This document shows positions 8,119-18,768 of a stretch of DNA of 43,513 nucleotides, piece after piece. Each line of letters opens with the position of its first letter. Position 1 is the stretch's first letter. The stretch is from Selaginella moellendorffii (taxonomy: Eukaryota; Streptophyta; Lycopodiopsida; Selaginellales; Selaginellaceae): the NCBI RefSeq assembly GCF_000143415.4, contig NW_003314299.1, forward strand, positions 426,242 to 469,754. The letters run 5' to 3'. The translations under genes and the position numbers were made by a program. The notes under the pieces are model-generated. The model was not told the DNA's origin, did no database searches, and saw only the letters and a program-made list of their open reading frames with translations.

Positions 8119-11100
8119 TAGGGAAGATCGACGTCCTCGTCGATGCATACTCGAGTCTAGAATACCGCCAAGGAAGCAACTCCAGAAAAAGTTCACGGTA
8201 CTCACACTATGTGAGAAATGCACCAACTTAAATGAGTTAGGGGGCAACCTCTTTGTCTAACGCGGATGCGCTACCAGCTCAGACACCTTCCAGCCGTCGC
8301 CGACAAGGAAATGACCAACGGAGTTAGCCACCCTTGCTGCTCTGGGAGTCACCCAGCTTACAAAAGTGTGATATGCCCTGCCCGCAGAGACAAAGAGAGA
8401 GGAGCCAGGAGCCCCAACCCTCCTGAGCAAAGAAACCAAACCCGTCGGTAAGGTTTAGATAGACTACTGTAAACAGGCAGTTAGAGTTGTTTACACGGTC
8501 ACGCCCTTTCAACGGAATAAGGAACATCGACAAAGAGGCGGGTTATGTGACCAGTCGACAGTAGCTACCCCATGACTAGAGATTTCACCATGCACACGAA
8601 GTGCCGAAGCCAGTCTGCCCATTACTGGCCCAAACTCAAAGATCAAGAGATGGACAATATCAAAGTCATAGACAATGATATCTTAGAGTCTTAATTATCA
8701 GTGAATAAATCTTTGATTAGAACACACATGTATTCCAAGTAAGTTATCATCCGATAAACCAATAGTAAAGCATGGGAACCACCAAGATCATCATAATTGG
8801 TAAATATAGGAATCATCATCCAACAAAATTCAATAGCAAGTATATCATCAAGAACACTCAATGATGAAACTTCATTATCGAAGATGGTAGATAGTATGCC
8901 AAACAACTTACTAAAGATAACTCAAAGAACACAAAGTATCATTGACTGACAGGCAAGATGCTCGCGAATGTATCACCCGAAGGAAATAACATCCCAACCT
9001 ATCAGAACTAACTCGAGCAATAATCAACAGAACAGAATGAATGCGGTAAGACCAACAAACACCCATTCATGCCAACTATCACACTAGCCAATCCAAATAG
9101 ATCCCAGCCAACAACACCAAGGAACTCAAGTTGCCTAAGCAAGTGTTAGCAACATCCTTTTGATGTCTCAAACCCAAGAGACCAATCCAGAGCAAATCAC
9201 AAAGAACATGTGATATTGCAAAAAGCCACAAGCCATCAAAGAGAACAACTAACTATCACGAAAGATCATCAATCATCCCATCAATAAAGAGATGCATAAT
9301 CATCGTCTAAGAAAGAATCCACTATCTCAAAGAGCAGTGAATCATTCTATATCAACAACAACCAAGCAAAACCCTTGACAAGGATAATCAACTATCTTAG
9401 ATGATAATTAATCATCACCAATGATTGCCAGATGCAAATACTAACTTCATCGAAGCTAACAAGCCAAAATGCCCTCCCCAACAACTTCTAACAAATGGAA
9501 CAACGAGCATAAAGCTCAAAGAACCAAAAGCTTGAAGAAGTCTATGGCTAAGTCTTTCCTAACAATGATCACAAGTTTCGCATGAACTAACTTCAATGCT
9601 AAAGAAGAAATTATAGTTCAACCCACAATATCCTCCTCAACACATCCATAAGCTAAACTTCATAATGCCTAGCTAATGAAGAGCATGTCTGCATCAATCC
9701 AAAAGCTAAGCATAACGAAGCTATGCTGGACAAGTGATCACCAAACGATCCTCCATGAATCCATCCATAGCAAGACGTAACTCACTTCATAACAAGCACA
9801 AAAAGAATCATCAATGATCAGTATATTTCAACTAAAATCCCATAAGGATTCAAATATTCCAATATCGATCACTAACTCTCCCATTTGTAGAGTTAGCATA
9901 GTCCATGACTAAATCACTTTTCAAGGAAAAGCCAAAGCTCAACCCCTACTAAATAATCTCGTCTGGACACAACTAACTCAAACTTGCCACTTGGTTCGTT
10001 TGAACGTCAACATAGTTGCGAACTAGCAAATGTACGAATGCCAATAACACAAAGCCATAGCCAAATCATCAACACTATCTTCATTAAGACTAATGAAACT
10101 CGACATCAATCTTGCGGAGAGACATCTCATTTCACTTAAATCTCAACATCAACAATGTCAACGACAAGGCATCACCTCAGTGCCACCAACACTAGAACAA
10201 AGTTAGAAGAAAGCACGAGTGAATCACCACTCAAAGCCTTCTAGCAACTAAGCTAACCAAAGTCAAAGACACTTAACTCAGTATCCGAGACCAATCCCTC
10301 AACAATACTCTACTACAGATAACACTTCCTCAAAGAGTGAATCACCACGTCCAAGACTCAATGAAATCCAACATTATGAACTAAACGCAACCAAATGATA
10401 TTGACAGAGATAGAGTCAACATGCCAACATGGAAAACCCATGTAAGTCTAACGACACGATCCTCCGCAACACCATCCGGCAAAGCAAGCCCATCACTGCT
10501 AAATCATCATCGAGTGAAGCAAGTGTCATAGTCTTTCGACAAAGTTTACAAGCAATCACTAGTCACAAAGCAACTAACAATCACCCCTCAACTTGCCTTC
10601 ACAAGACTCAAACACTAAACTCATGCCATCAAGTCATATACTTGTCCAACATGAACGTGATACCCCAGGTCAAGATAAACGTTCATGGGCAAGCACAAAC
10701 TAAATGACCACTCAACTCCAACTCAACCGCAATAAGCTCACTAATGCATTTAGCCAACAGCTCTGAGCATGCCTTGAAGAGGCTAGCTATGCATGATCAA
10801 CACTCAGCCGAAACTAAAGTGAAGACCATGAGATGGACTCATATCGGTACACAACCTCCTCATAGACAAAGCTATAATACGGGTACCAACATCTTAAACT
10901 CAAACAACTAAGTTGAACATCACCATCCTTAGCCAAGGCGCAGGGCCACCAAGACCAAATCAAGATCAGTGAGAGCTCACTACTCTCATAGAGTCTAACG
11001 AAATGCAAAGTGCAACCTGCCACCAAGCATAACGCTACAAAAGAAAGGTACAAGGGTCACCTTTCTCAGAAAAGTGCAACAACCACTTTTCTACATTAAC

Positions 11101-13070
11101 TCCAGACTCTATCCAACTCAATTGCCTTAGCCCCAAAAGTCAGCATCCCTTTCAGGCCGCATCATACAAACTACATACTAAGGTTTAAGCCAACTGAAGT
11201 CAACTCCAACCCCTTCACTAGTTTGTACTGGCTTACGAAAACGGAATGGTTTTCGGACAAAGTGATAATAGATCAGCTATTGGAAAAGTCTAAGAAAATT
11301 TTGTGGAAAATTTCCATCCCAGAGAAAGAATGACTCTCAGTCCAGGAATACAAACTTTCAAGACTCAACCAACTTCCTCCTACTAACAACTTCACATAGG
11401 TTCACCTCAACACAAATTCTCATGATCCATAGTACGCTTAAGCCTCGAACATCTCTTTGCCCATTCTTTCAACATCCAACATAGACGTCCGCAGAATGCA
11501 AAATGAACATCTAAAGCTTGATCACGGAGACCATATCTTCGGATATTCAAATTGCACTAACACTCTTCTTCAACCACCTTCAAGATCCAATGTAAAGCCA
11601 AAACATTAACAAGAAAAATGACATGGAAAATCAAGCTCTAAGGAAACTTCCTCATCACTTAAAATAACAATGCCACTTCCACTAACACAAGTGCTAGTGA
11701 TATTAATGTCTTAACTACACACCTTCTCCATCCAACAATCTACTCCAAGTGCTAACGGATCAACTAATGAGCTATAGCAAATGCTACAACCCTTTCCAAC
11801 ACCTAATGGGCAAACTCTCAAAGGAATAACGTACCAACTTAAGCTTAGCATAATGGACCACTATCGAGAATCCCGTCAAAACTACTACCATGCTACTACT
11901 TGCAAGTAGACTAGCTTCTCCATCAACCACTTTGGGGTTGATCATCGTTTAACCAAGCAACTTCGTAAACACATTGCTCATCATCACATGGATATGATAT
12001 GGAAATCACAATGATTTGATCATCAATTGAGCAATACCACGAGCGATGTCTATGTCATTACTTTAAAGGTTTATGTGAGTATCAAGTGCAAACTCGATTC
12101 GACAAAATGCAACATAGATGCCACACTCCACCGATAGAGACTTACAACACCCAACACCACTAACTTTTGTTCACAACACGGACAAGCTCATGCCACTCTC
12201 TTTCCGACCAAACTCAAAACTAATCCAGCACCAAGCTACTCAAGGAGCAATAGCAAGGTTCCCCGAAAAAGAATTGAGCATTGCAACCCAAATCTCCCAA
12301 TAGCAAGCCTAGACAAAATGGTTTAGCGCTTCACCGCTATCCATCCCATAACTCACCATTTGTAAGACCATCATCTCCAAGATGCATCAAGGTAGGGACT
12401 CTTGATTGCATGATGTGAACACGAGCAATGAGTTAACACATCGTTGCAAATTATCTCTCCAAGAAGAGAAGATGATTTACGTGTTTGATCCTTCGCCCCT
12501 GATGACTCTCTTTTCGGTCTCATCTTTGACTAAACCTCAAGCTTGCTTTCGCACTGCCTTCAGTCCAATCCAAGAAAAGTTTACGAGAGAGCACAGCAAC
12601 AATTACTTGAATCAATTGACTCATCCCTACAATCTTGATTGATCCACTCGTAACCATGCCTAGGAAGGATCCACTAGTGCTGTGCTAAACAGCTACGGAC
12701 CAGCCTATTTGCCACTCATAGCAAACCCAGGGAAAGTTTGCTTTCACCCATGGTACATGGAACAACTCATGGAACCACCGATAGGCTAACATTAATCCTG
12801 CCAACTCAAAGTGTAACCTCAAGTTGCTAATGTGCCTCACTCACGAGCCCAAGCTCAAACTCGTGTAACCGGAACAACTCAAATCCTTTTTGTGAGCCCA
12901 ATGCTCAAGCTCACAAAATATGGTACAACAAGGTAACCAAAACCATACCCAAGGAACGAATGTGAACCCTTTGCACCAAACGTGTACCCACTCGGATCAT
13001 CGTTTTCATCTCTGCGTATGCAACGAGACTAGTTGCCCAATCTCATTGAATAGAACTCGCTGAGACTCAT
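8119..13070. other. Interior of LARD-like element: no gene seen
   Basis: About 4.95 kb with no open frame above about 95 codons on either strand and no retroviral motif. The plus strand is visibly rich in A and C and poor in G, most strikingly from about 8640 to 12700. A small inverted repeat (ATCGACG-tcct-CGTCGAT) lies at 8127-8144, close to the polypurine tract. Gypsy coding frames often end in this position; here only a short frame resembling such a tail remains. Confidence 0.7.
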
Positions 13071-13082
13071 CCTCTGATACCA
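13071..13082 (-). promoter_or_regulatory. Primer binding site of the LARD-like element
   Basis: Minus-strand TGGTATCAGAGG, matching the usual plant initiator tRNA-Met PBS (TGGTATCAGAGC) except at the last base. It fixes the element's orientation. Confidence 0.88.
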
Positions 13083-13084
13083 AA

Positions 13085-14232
13085 TGTAGCGCACGTGGTT
13101 TTTGACCCTTTATCCTATGGTGATTTACCATAGGATAACACCACGAAGCAGAACCTAAACCCTCTTTGTGCCACGTGACAGATGCCACGTGTCACATGCC
13201 ACGTGTCCATGCCACGTGTCCATAGGAACCCAAGGTTCAAGGCCTTGGGCCACTGAACAAAGGAACGGTGCCAAACTCCCAAGCATGGAGCCAAGGAGTG
13301 ACGAAACCGAACCATGGAGCAACTCCCGAGCATAAAGCCCAAGGAGCGAAGGGACAGGAGCCCGGAGCGACTTGGAACAGTCCTGGAGCAACCAGCATCC
13401 CAATGCCAAGACCAGCATGCAAAACGGAGCCAAACGGAGTCTGGCGCTATTTCGGCATACCGGTGGCCTAACGTGAGGACAAGGGTACTCCACCAACTAG
13501 CATGGAATGGAACTTAGGCTTAGACCCAAGCCGGACGCAGAACAAGGACAGGCACGCAAGCGGGAGCTAGACTATGCCTCAGGTTGGTCGGCCATGCCCG
13601 ACCTACCCACTATCCCTACTATACATTTGGAACCCCCCATAGCCCCCCCCCCTTGAGGAACACACGCTTTGGGCTTTCACCCCAAGCCTCCCTTAGTATC
13701 AGGAGTTAGTCTCTGGGACAAGCTCGAAACTTACTAAATATGGAATGTCCCTAGATTGCGAATTTGGACACGAGACGAACACCATTGTGTTCAGGACAAT
13801 CTCTACATTCCGTAGATATGCCAAATGAGCAAATCTGGACACTTTCCACAAATAGCATTTGGGACCGAAATGAGACTAACACAAAGGGCATGATAGCGAG
13901 GGTGTTTGGCAGACACGGTAAGCTATCATCCAGCGATATTGAGGGACCAATCTCAATACGCGAGGGTTCTTGTCAAGCCAGTGCAAGACAGAGCAAAAGA
14001 GAACTAACAAGCCGGGCCAAGTATGCTCAGCTAAATAGACACTTAGGAATTCCTTCCTTATGCTCATCCGGCCAAGTACAGATGCAAAGTCCAGTTTACT
14101 AACACTTGAACAAGAGGGGCCAATAAAGGGAACCAGCAGTACCGACCTCCTGCCATCGTGGCAGTAAGGTAAGAGTGTCCGTAAGGACTAGTCGACAGGT
14201 AACTTTCGATACCCGAAGTCACATGCGCGACA
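13085..14232 (-). repeat. 5' LTR of the LARD-like element
   Basis: 1148 bp, colinear with 6960-8107 at a constant offset of 6125 with no indel. Its transcriptional 3' end abuts the PBS at 13071-13082. Confidence 0.92.
13172..13218. promoter_or_regulatory. G-box (CACGTG) array in 5' LTR
   Basis: Same array as in the other LTR: CACGTG at 13172, 13186, 13200 and 13213, plus one at 13092. In the element's own direction it lies in the last 135 bp of the LTR, close to or just after the expected transcription start. Confidence 0.7.
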
Positions 14233-14237
14233 AAGAT
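14233..14237. repeat. Target-site duplication, right (AAGAT)
   Basis: AAGAT directly after the terminal CA of the LTR at 14232. A 5-bp duplication is typical of LTR retrotransposon integrase. Confidence 0.92.
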
Positions 14238-14455
14238 AGAGTAAAAGAGAGTTAAAAACCAGATTAAGTATTTTTAGCAAAAAACACATAAGAGTTCCTA
14301 AATATAGATGTTAACCCTAATTTACTAAACAAAAAAAGGGATCTAGCAATATTAATTTTTTGCTATTGTGGCAATAAAAGAAAAAAATTCAAAAGGATTC
14401 ACAAATAACTAATTTTTGATACCCACAGTCACATTTGCAATACTTTTATACTTTT
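14233..14455 (-). repeat. Relic LTR, right part
   Basis: Continuation of 6755-6959 beyond the inserted element. It aligns along its length with the end of the young LTR: AGAGTAAAAGAGAGTT versus AGAGCAAAAGAGAACT, GCTATTGTGGCAATAA versus GCCATCGTGGCAGTAA, and GATACCCACAGTCACAT versus GATACCCGAAGTCACAT. Changes are mostly transitions. Confidence 0.85.
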
Positions 14456-14617
14456 TGTTATGTCAATTTTCCTACAAAAATCTTAAACATATTTTTCAAT
14501 AGTTAATTCATGTGCTCTTTACCTAATTGATTGTGAATGCTTATCACTATTCATGTGCAACTTAGTTTTTTACGTTTTAAAAACTATTTGCCAAAACTTG
14601 GATGTGAACTTGGGATC

Positions 14618-14905
14618 TTAATCACTCATAATATCATCTAACAAACCAAGTAACCAATATACAAATGTTTGAGCAAATTTCAAAACTTTAATTTCAAGGA
14701 AGAAATGAACCATTTTTGTCAAACAATCCATAACAATTAAGATAGCATCATTTTCTGTCCTTACAAGGGCTGTGAGACCAACAACTTTCTCATAACTCCA
14801 ACTAATAATCAACTTCATACCTATCATAAATTTGGTATGTTTAACATACCAATCAAACATGGAATGGATCTTATGAGCTTGGAAATGCTCAAGAGATTGA
14901 GACAT
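14618..14905 (-). mobile_element. Ty3/gypsy integrase fragment
   Basis: A 95-codon minus-strand frame with the layout of the integrase core start: MIGMKLIISWSYEKVVG, then NDAILIVMDCLTKMVHFF. This corresponds to the family pattern DxILVVVDRLTKMAHF with the first catalytic Asp. In transcription sense it precedes the relic LTR (14455 downward) by about 160 bp, the correct position for integrase before a 3' LTR. The relic is therefore probably the autonomous-type element of this family. The sequence at 14456-14617 shows nothing else recognisable. Confidence 0.75.
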
Positions 14906-14912
14906 TAGTCCC

Positions 14913-15311
14913 CTAAGGATGAGGGAATGAAACCTGTAAGCTTGGGAGAACTAGGCTTTTTAGTTGCCCAAGGGAGGAAGGAATGGAGCCAAAAAACAAG
15001 CTTGCTTTGAGATTCAAGACGAGGAGTTTCTCGAGCTTGGTGAGGAACGACGGAATGCTGCCCGAGCTGTCGGCCCTTTCAAGGATGAGGTACCCCAAGC
15101 TGGTAAGTTTCCCAACTATGGATGGAATCGGTTCCTCAAATCTATAACCTGTCAGATCCAGCATTTGCAGTGTGGATGCAAGTTGACCAAGCAGTGGTCT
15201 GGAGAAGAAGTTCCCTCCCAACTCGAGAACTTCCAGCTGACGCAGCTTACCAAAGGCAGGAGGTACGGGACCATCCATGGCGTATGAAGCTTTGAGAAAC
15301 AACTTCATCAT
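14913..15311 (-). pseudogene. LRR receptor fragment
   Basis: 132 codons with about five leucine-rich repeats of the plant receptor type (LxxLxLxxN..GxIPxxLGxL): PVPPAFGKLRQLEVLELGGN, EPIPSIVGKLTSLGYLIL, GSIPSFLTKLEKLLVLNL, GSIPSSLGQLKSL. There is no signal peptide, membrane segment or kinase, and both ends are abrupt: gypsy remnant on one side, PPR2 on the other. Most likely a captured or stranded piece of an LRR receptor-like kinase or protein gene. Confidence 0.7.
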
Positions 15312-17024
15312 TGAACGTTGTGGTTTTAATCGTTACTTTTGGAGGTTTGTTCTTTACATTCTTTGTTTGTTGCATGTCCATTGCAGCAGTAAAGCCCGCC
15401 ACAGCATTCAAGGTCGAAATAGCCACTGACACTGCTGCAAGGGTGCGCTTTGCATCAAACGGGAAGATCAAGATGTATGGCAAGCTTTCAAGAGTCAAGG
15501 ATGCTCGGCAAGTTTTCGATCGCATGCGTAACAAGGACTCGGTGTCTTGGTTCTTGATGCTAGCTGTGTATGCACAAAATGGTCATATGGAAGAGGCCAA
15601 GCTGATGTTTTCCCAAATGCCAGAGAGGAGTTTGATTTCTTTCAATATGATGTTATCTTCGTTTGGTCGGTGTGGATGTGTACAAGAAGCTTACAAAATC
15701 TTTAACAACATGCCTCACAGGGATTTAGTGTCTTGGAACGCCGTGACCTTTGCGTATGCCCACAATGGGTATATCAACGAGACGGTTCAGGTGTTTGATG
15801 CCATGCCCGAGAGAGATATGATCTGCATGCGAATAATAGAAATTTGGAAAAAGCTAAGAACATCTTTGAGAAAATGCCAGAAAGAGATCTAGCTGCTTGG
15901 AACTGTATGCTGAATGCATATTCCCAAAGCGGGTATCCGCAGGAGGCAAGGCGTGTGTTTTATTCTATGCCTCAGAGAAGTCCCATTTCCTGGACTGTGA
16001 TGTTAAACCTCTCTGCCGCAAATTCTAGTTTACAAGAAACAAAGAATATATTCGAAGCCATTCCAGAAATTAATCTAGTTTCGTGTACGTCAATGATTTC
16101 TGCATATGCCCAGTCAGGGTATCTCTTGGAAGCTAAATCATTATTTGATAGAATGCCATGCTGGAACATTGTAACATGGACCGAGATGCTGGCAGCATCT
16201 TCATGGCCGAGGACATCTTTCAAAAAATGCCATTCACGCATGCAACGCCATGCTAACCGGATATGCCCACGCTGGCAAAGTTGAGCAGGCAAAGTGTATA
16301 TTTGACAAAATGCCATGTTGGAGTTTAGTATCGTGGAGTTCACTGCTGTATGCCTTCGCAGGATCAAGAGATATGGACTTGACATGACGATTTTTCGATA
16401 AAATGCCATACCAGCAGCTAGTTTCCTGGAACACCATGCTTGATGCTTATGCCCAAAACGGGTATATGGCAGAAGCAAGGGTCATGTTCAATGCAATGGT
16501 AGAGAAGGACGTAATTTCTTGGACTATAATGCTTGCTGGCTATGGCCTTAGTGGCCAGAGTTTATTTGCAAGAAAAATATTTGCCCAGATGCCAGGGAAG
16601 AATGAAGCTTCTTGGGATGCAATGCTCACTGCATGTACCCAAGCAGGGGAATCGGTTTCTGTGTCACACTATGCAGATGGCCGGCATTTACAACCAAGTT
16701 GGATTTGTCTCCGCTCTCAATGCTCACGGCCAAGTTGGTAGTGTTAAATGTGCTAGAAGTTGCTTTGTTTCGATGGCTTTTGACTGTGGCATTCAGCCAT
16801 GTCACCAGCATTACTCCTGCATAATCGATGGCTTAGCAAGAGCTGGTTACATTGACAATGCAAGAGAACTCATCGAAAACATGCCATTTGTTCCCACTTC
16901 TTTGGATTGGCTCAGAGCCTCGAGTGTGGAACCTGTGTATCAAAATGGGTGTCTGGAATTGCGAGCAGCAGAGCTATGTATCCTCTCTTGGCAAATGTAT
17001 GGGCTTGGCATTGATAGGATCTAA
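15312..17024 (+). pseudogene. PPR2, longest copy, multiply disrupted
   Basis: Contains the upstream part missing from the other PPR2 fragments: KMYGKLSRVKDARQVFDRM, then S-type motifs (DSVSWFLMLAVYAQNGH, SLISFNMML, DLVSWNAVTFAYAHNGY), then DLAAWNCMLNAYSQSGYP, LVSCTSMISAYAQSGY and the common 3' end. Frame is lost near 15830 (deletion after MPERDMI), near 16200, at 16662 (11-bp deletion) and near 16910 (about 20 bp missing). It is clearly related to PPR1 but distinct. The start at about 15312 is a breakpoint against the LRR fragment rather than a true gene start. Confidence 0.8.
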
Positions 17025-17615
17025 GGAAAAAATAACTGCTGTAAGACTAGAAGTACCAATTGCGTTTCATGCTTGATAAATTCAAATATTGATAAAATGG
17101 GAAAAAAAAACAAATCATTTGTCTATATAACACCTAGGATCTGAGCGTGGACCTCCTGGACCAAATCACCAGGGGCTCTGAGAGATCGCGAGCAACTTCA
17201 ATCAGACAGATACCTTGCAATACGGTGTGTGGAAAGTGCAGCAGGCGAAAATTGTGTTTGCTGATCCGCTGAGGTGTTTGATTCTATGCGAATGTTCTCA
17301 AAACTCTTCATCAAAAACTATCAAACGAGCAATGTTTAATGCCTGACGACGACCATGATAGGTACTAACAAAGCAAATATTCCTTTGCGTCACGATGCTC
17401 ACACGAAGCTCTTCGGAGCGATGGAGATGGAACGCAATGCCCTCGTCATGGCAGCATGGGGCTACCTTCTTTGCAATCGACAAAACATGGGTGATATGCA
17501 TGGACTTAATCGTCGTTTGGTGCAACGAGACTAGGCCGGATATCGAAGCACCGCACGATTTGGAGGAGTCCAAGGCGTTGATCGAGTTCCTGACAGATTG
17601 GGCTTCACCGGAACC
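17025..17615. other. PPR2-to-Lnt intergenic region with a local inversion
   Basis: Homologous to 22557-23214, 31944-32626 and 43052-43513. The part at about 17480-17590 is inverted relative to the U2 and U3 equivalents (see findings). Frames on both strands here look partly coding-like, but I cannot name them and give no gene call. Confidence 0.5.
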
Positions 17616-17688
17616 TTAGACAAGCACGTTTGATTCCTCTGACAACAGCACGCAATGCAACTCCGACCTCTCAAGGATCGGTCACCAG
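17616..17688 (-). pseudogene. Lnt-like gene, terminal exon scrap
   Basis: About 70 bp matching the last exon of the Lnt-like gene (32627 onward): same stop codon and ESxVLV end. It is cut at 17688, where an inverted PPR2 piece begins. Confidence 0.65.
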
Positions 17689-18043
17689 AAATCATTGACG
17701 TACACGAAACTAGATTAATTTCTGAAATGGCTTCGAATATATTCTTTGTTTCTTGTAAACTAGAATTTGCGGCAGAGAGGTTTAACATCACAGTCCAGGA
17801 AATGAGACTTCTCTGAGGCATAGAATAAAACACACGCCTTGTCTCCTGTGGATACCCGCTTTGGGAATATGCATTCAGCATACAGTTCCAAGCAGCTAGA
17901 TCTCTTTCTGGCATTTTCTCAAAGATGTCCTTAGCTTCTTCCAAATTTCTATTATTCGCATGCAACGTTAAAACAAAGATCACGGCGTTCCAAGACACTA
18001 AATCCCTGTGAGGCATGTTAAAGATTTTGTAAGCTTCTTGTAG
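17689..18043 (-). pseudogene. Inverted PPR2 internal fragment
   Basis: On the minus strand this encodes LQEAYKIFNMPHRDLVSWN, DIFEKMPERDLAAWNCML, YSMPQRSLISWTVMLNL and LVSCTSMIS, matching about 15685-16100 of the plus-strand PPR2 copy. It is an isolated 355-bp piece in reverse orientation with PPR2 3' sequence resuming on the plus strand at 18044. Confidence 0.85.
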
Positions 18044-18768
18044 CTTTGTTTCAATGGCTTTTGACTGTGGCATTCAGCCATGCCACCAGCATTACTCCTG
18101 CATAATCGATGGCTTGGCAAGAGCTGGTTACATTGACAATGCAAGAGAACTCATTGGAAACATGCCATTTTTTCCCACTTCTTTGGATTGGCCGTGCCTT
18201 TTAGCTGCATGTCAGAGCCTTGAGTGTGGAACCTGTATATTGTATACGCAAGGAAACTTTTTGATACAGCCCCTGACAGAGACCAAATCTTGTGGAGCTC
18301 CATGATAGCTTCATATGCACAACTAAGCACCACTGACAGCAAGGCCTTTCTTCTCTTCAACGAAATGCAGGCCGTAGATTCCCGAAACACATCGTGCTTC
18401 GTATCCATCCTGGCCTCAAAACAGCCACAAAGGCAGCTTTCAAGTGGGAAAGAGCTTCTTCGCTTCCATGGTTGTGGATCACGCCATTGAGCCCACAAGG
18501 CAGCACTACAGTTGCATGGTAGATCCCTTCCGAGCCGGCCACCTTCACGACGCCAAAGATCTAATCTTAAGCATGCCGTTCGTTCCCAGTGCTCTCGAGT
18601 GGACGTGCCTTCTCGGAGCATGCAAGAGCCACGAGGATTATAACAATCTTAGACTGGGAGACGATGTAGTGAGATCTGTAATGGACGTAACCGACGCAAG
18701 CCCCAAGACACCCTATGCTTTACTAGCAAACGTCTACACAAGCTCCCAAACAAAAAATCCACACTATA
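18044..18768 (+). pseudogene. PPR2/PPR1 chimera
   Basis: 18044-18236 is the PPR2 terminal segment (MAFDCGIQPCHQHYSCII to SLECGTC). From about 18237 the sequence is the 3' third of PPR1 (YARKLFDTAPDRDQILW to YTSSQTKNPHYM). The junction lies at a shared ATAT. It is out of frame after the joint in the Met-initiated reading, and a 1-bp insertion near 18420 also breaks PPR1. The PPR1 stop is lost through a deletion that fuses it directly to the antisense Gly/Cys gene. Confidence 0.82.

Larger units (their letters stand above)
6960..14232 (-). mobile_element. Complete non-autonomous LTR retrotransposon (LARD-like), 7273 bp
   Basis: Two direct LTRs of exactly 1148 bp (6960-8107 and 13085-14232), each TG...CA. 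They are flanked by the perfect 5-bp target duplication AAGAT (6955-6959 and 14233-14237). The PBS reads TGGTATCAGAGG on the minus strand (13071-13082), complementary to initiator tRNA-Met, two bases from the LTR. The polypurine tract GGGGGGGAGAG is at 8108-8118. Transcription is therefore on the minus strand. The interior has no long ORF on either strand and no gag or pol motif I can recognise, which fits the LARD class that depends on proteins of an autonomous partner. I found three transitions between the LTRs, so the insertion is recent. Confidence 0.92.

Noticed and set aside
8241-8292. tRNA gene call on the minus strand
   Set aside because: Only a D-arm-like stretch fits; the anticodon and T arms do not pair, so no tRNA is annotated.
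8119-13070. Possible satellite or CRISPR-like array in the A/C-rich interior
   Set aside because: Short words recur but there is no fixed-length repeat with spacers; the region is bounded by LTRs, PBS and polypurine tract of one element.
17298-17573. 91-aa minus-strand frame ending in ARLIVFDEEF
   Set aside because: It looks partly coding-like, but the frame is not preserved in U2 or U3, and part of it lies in the inverted segment; no family recognised.
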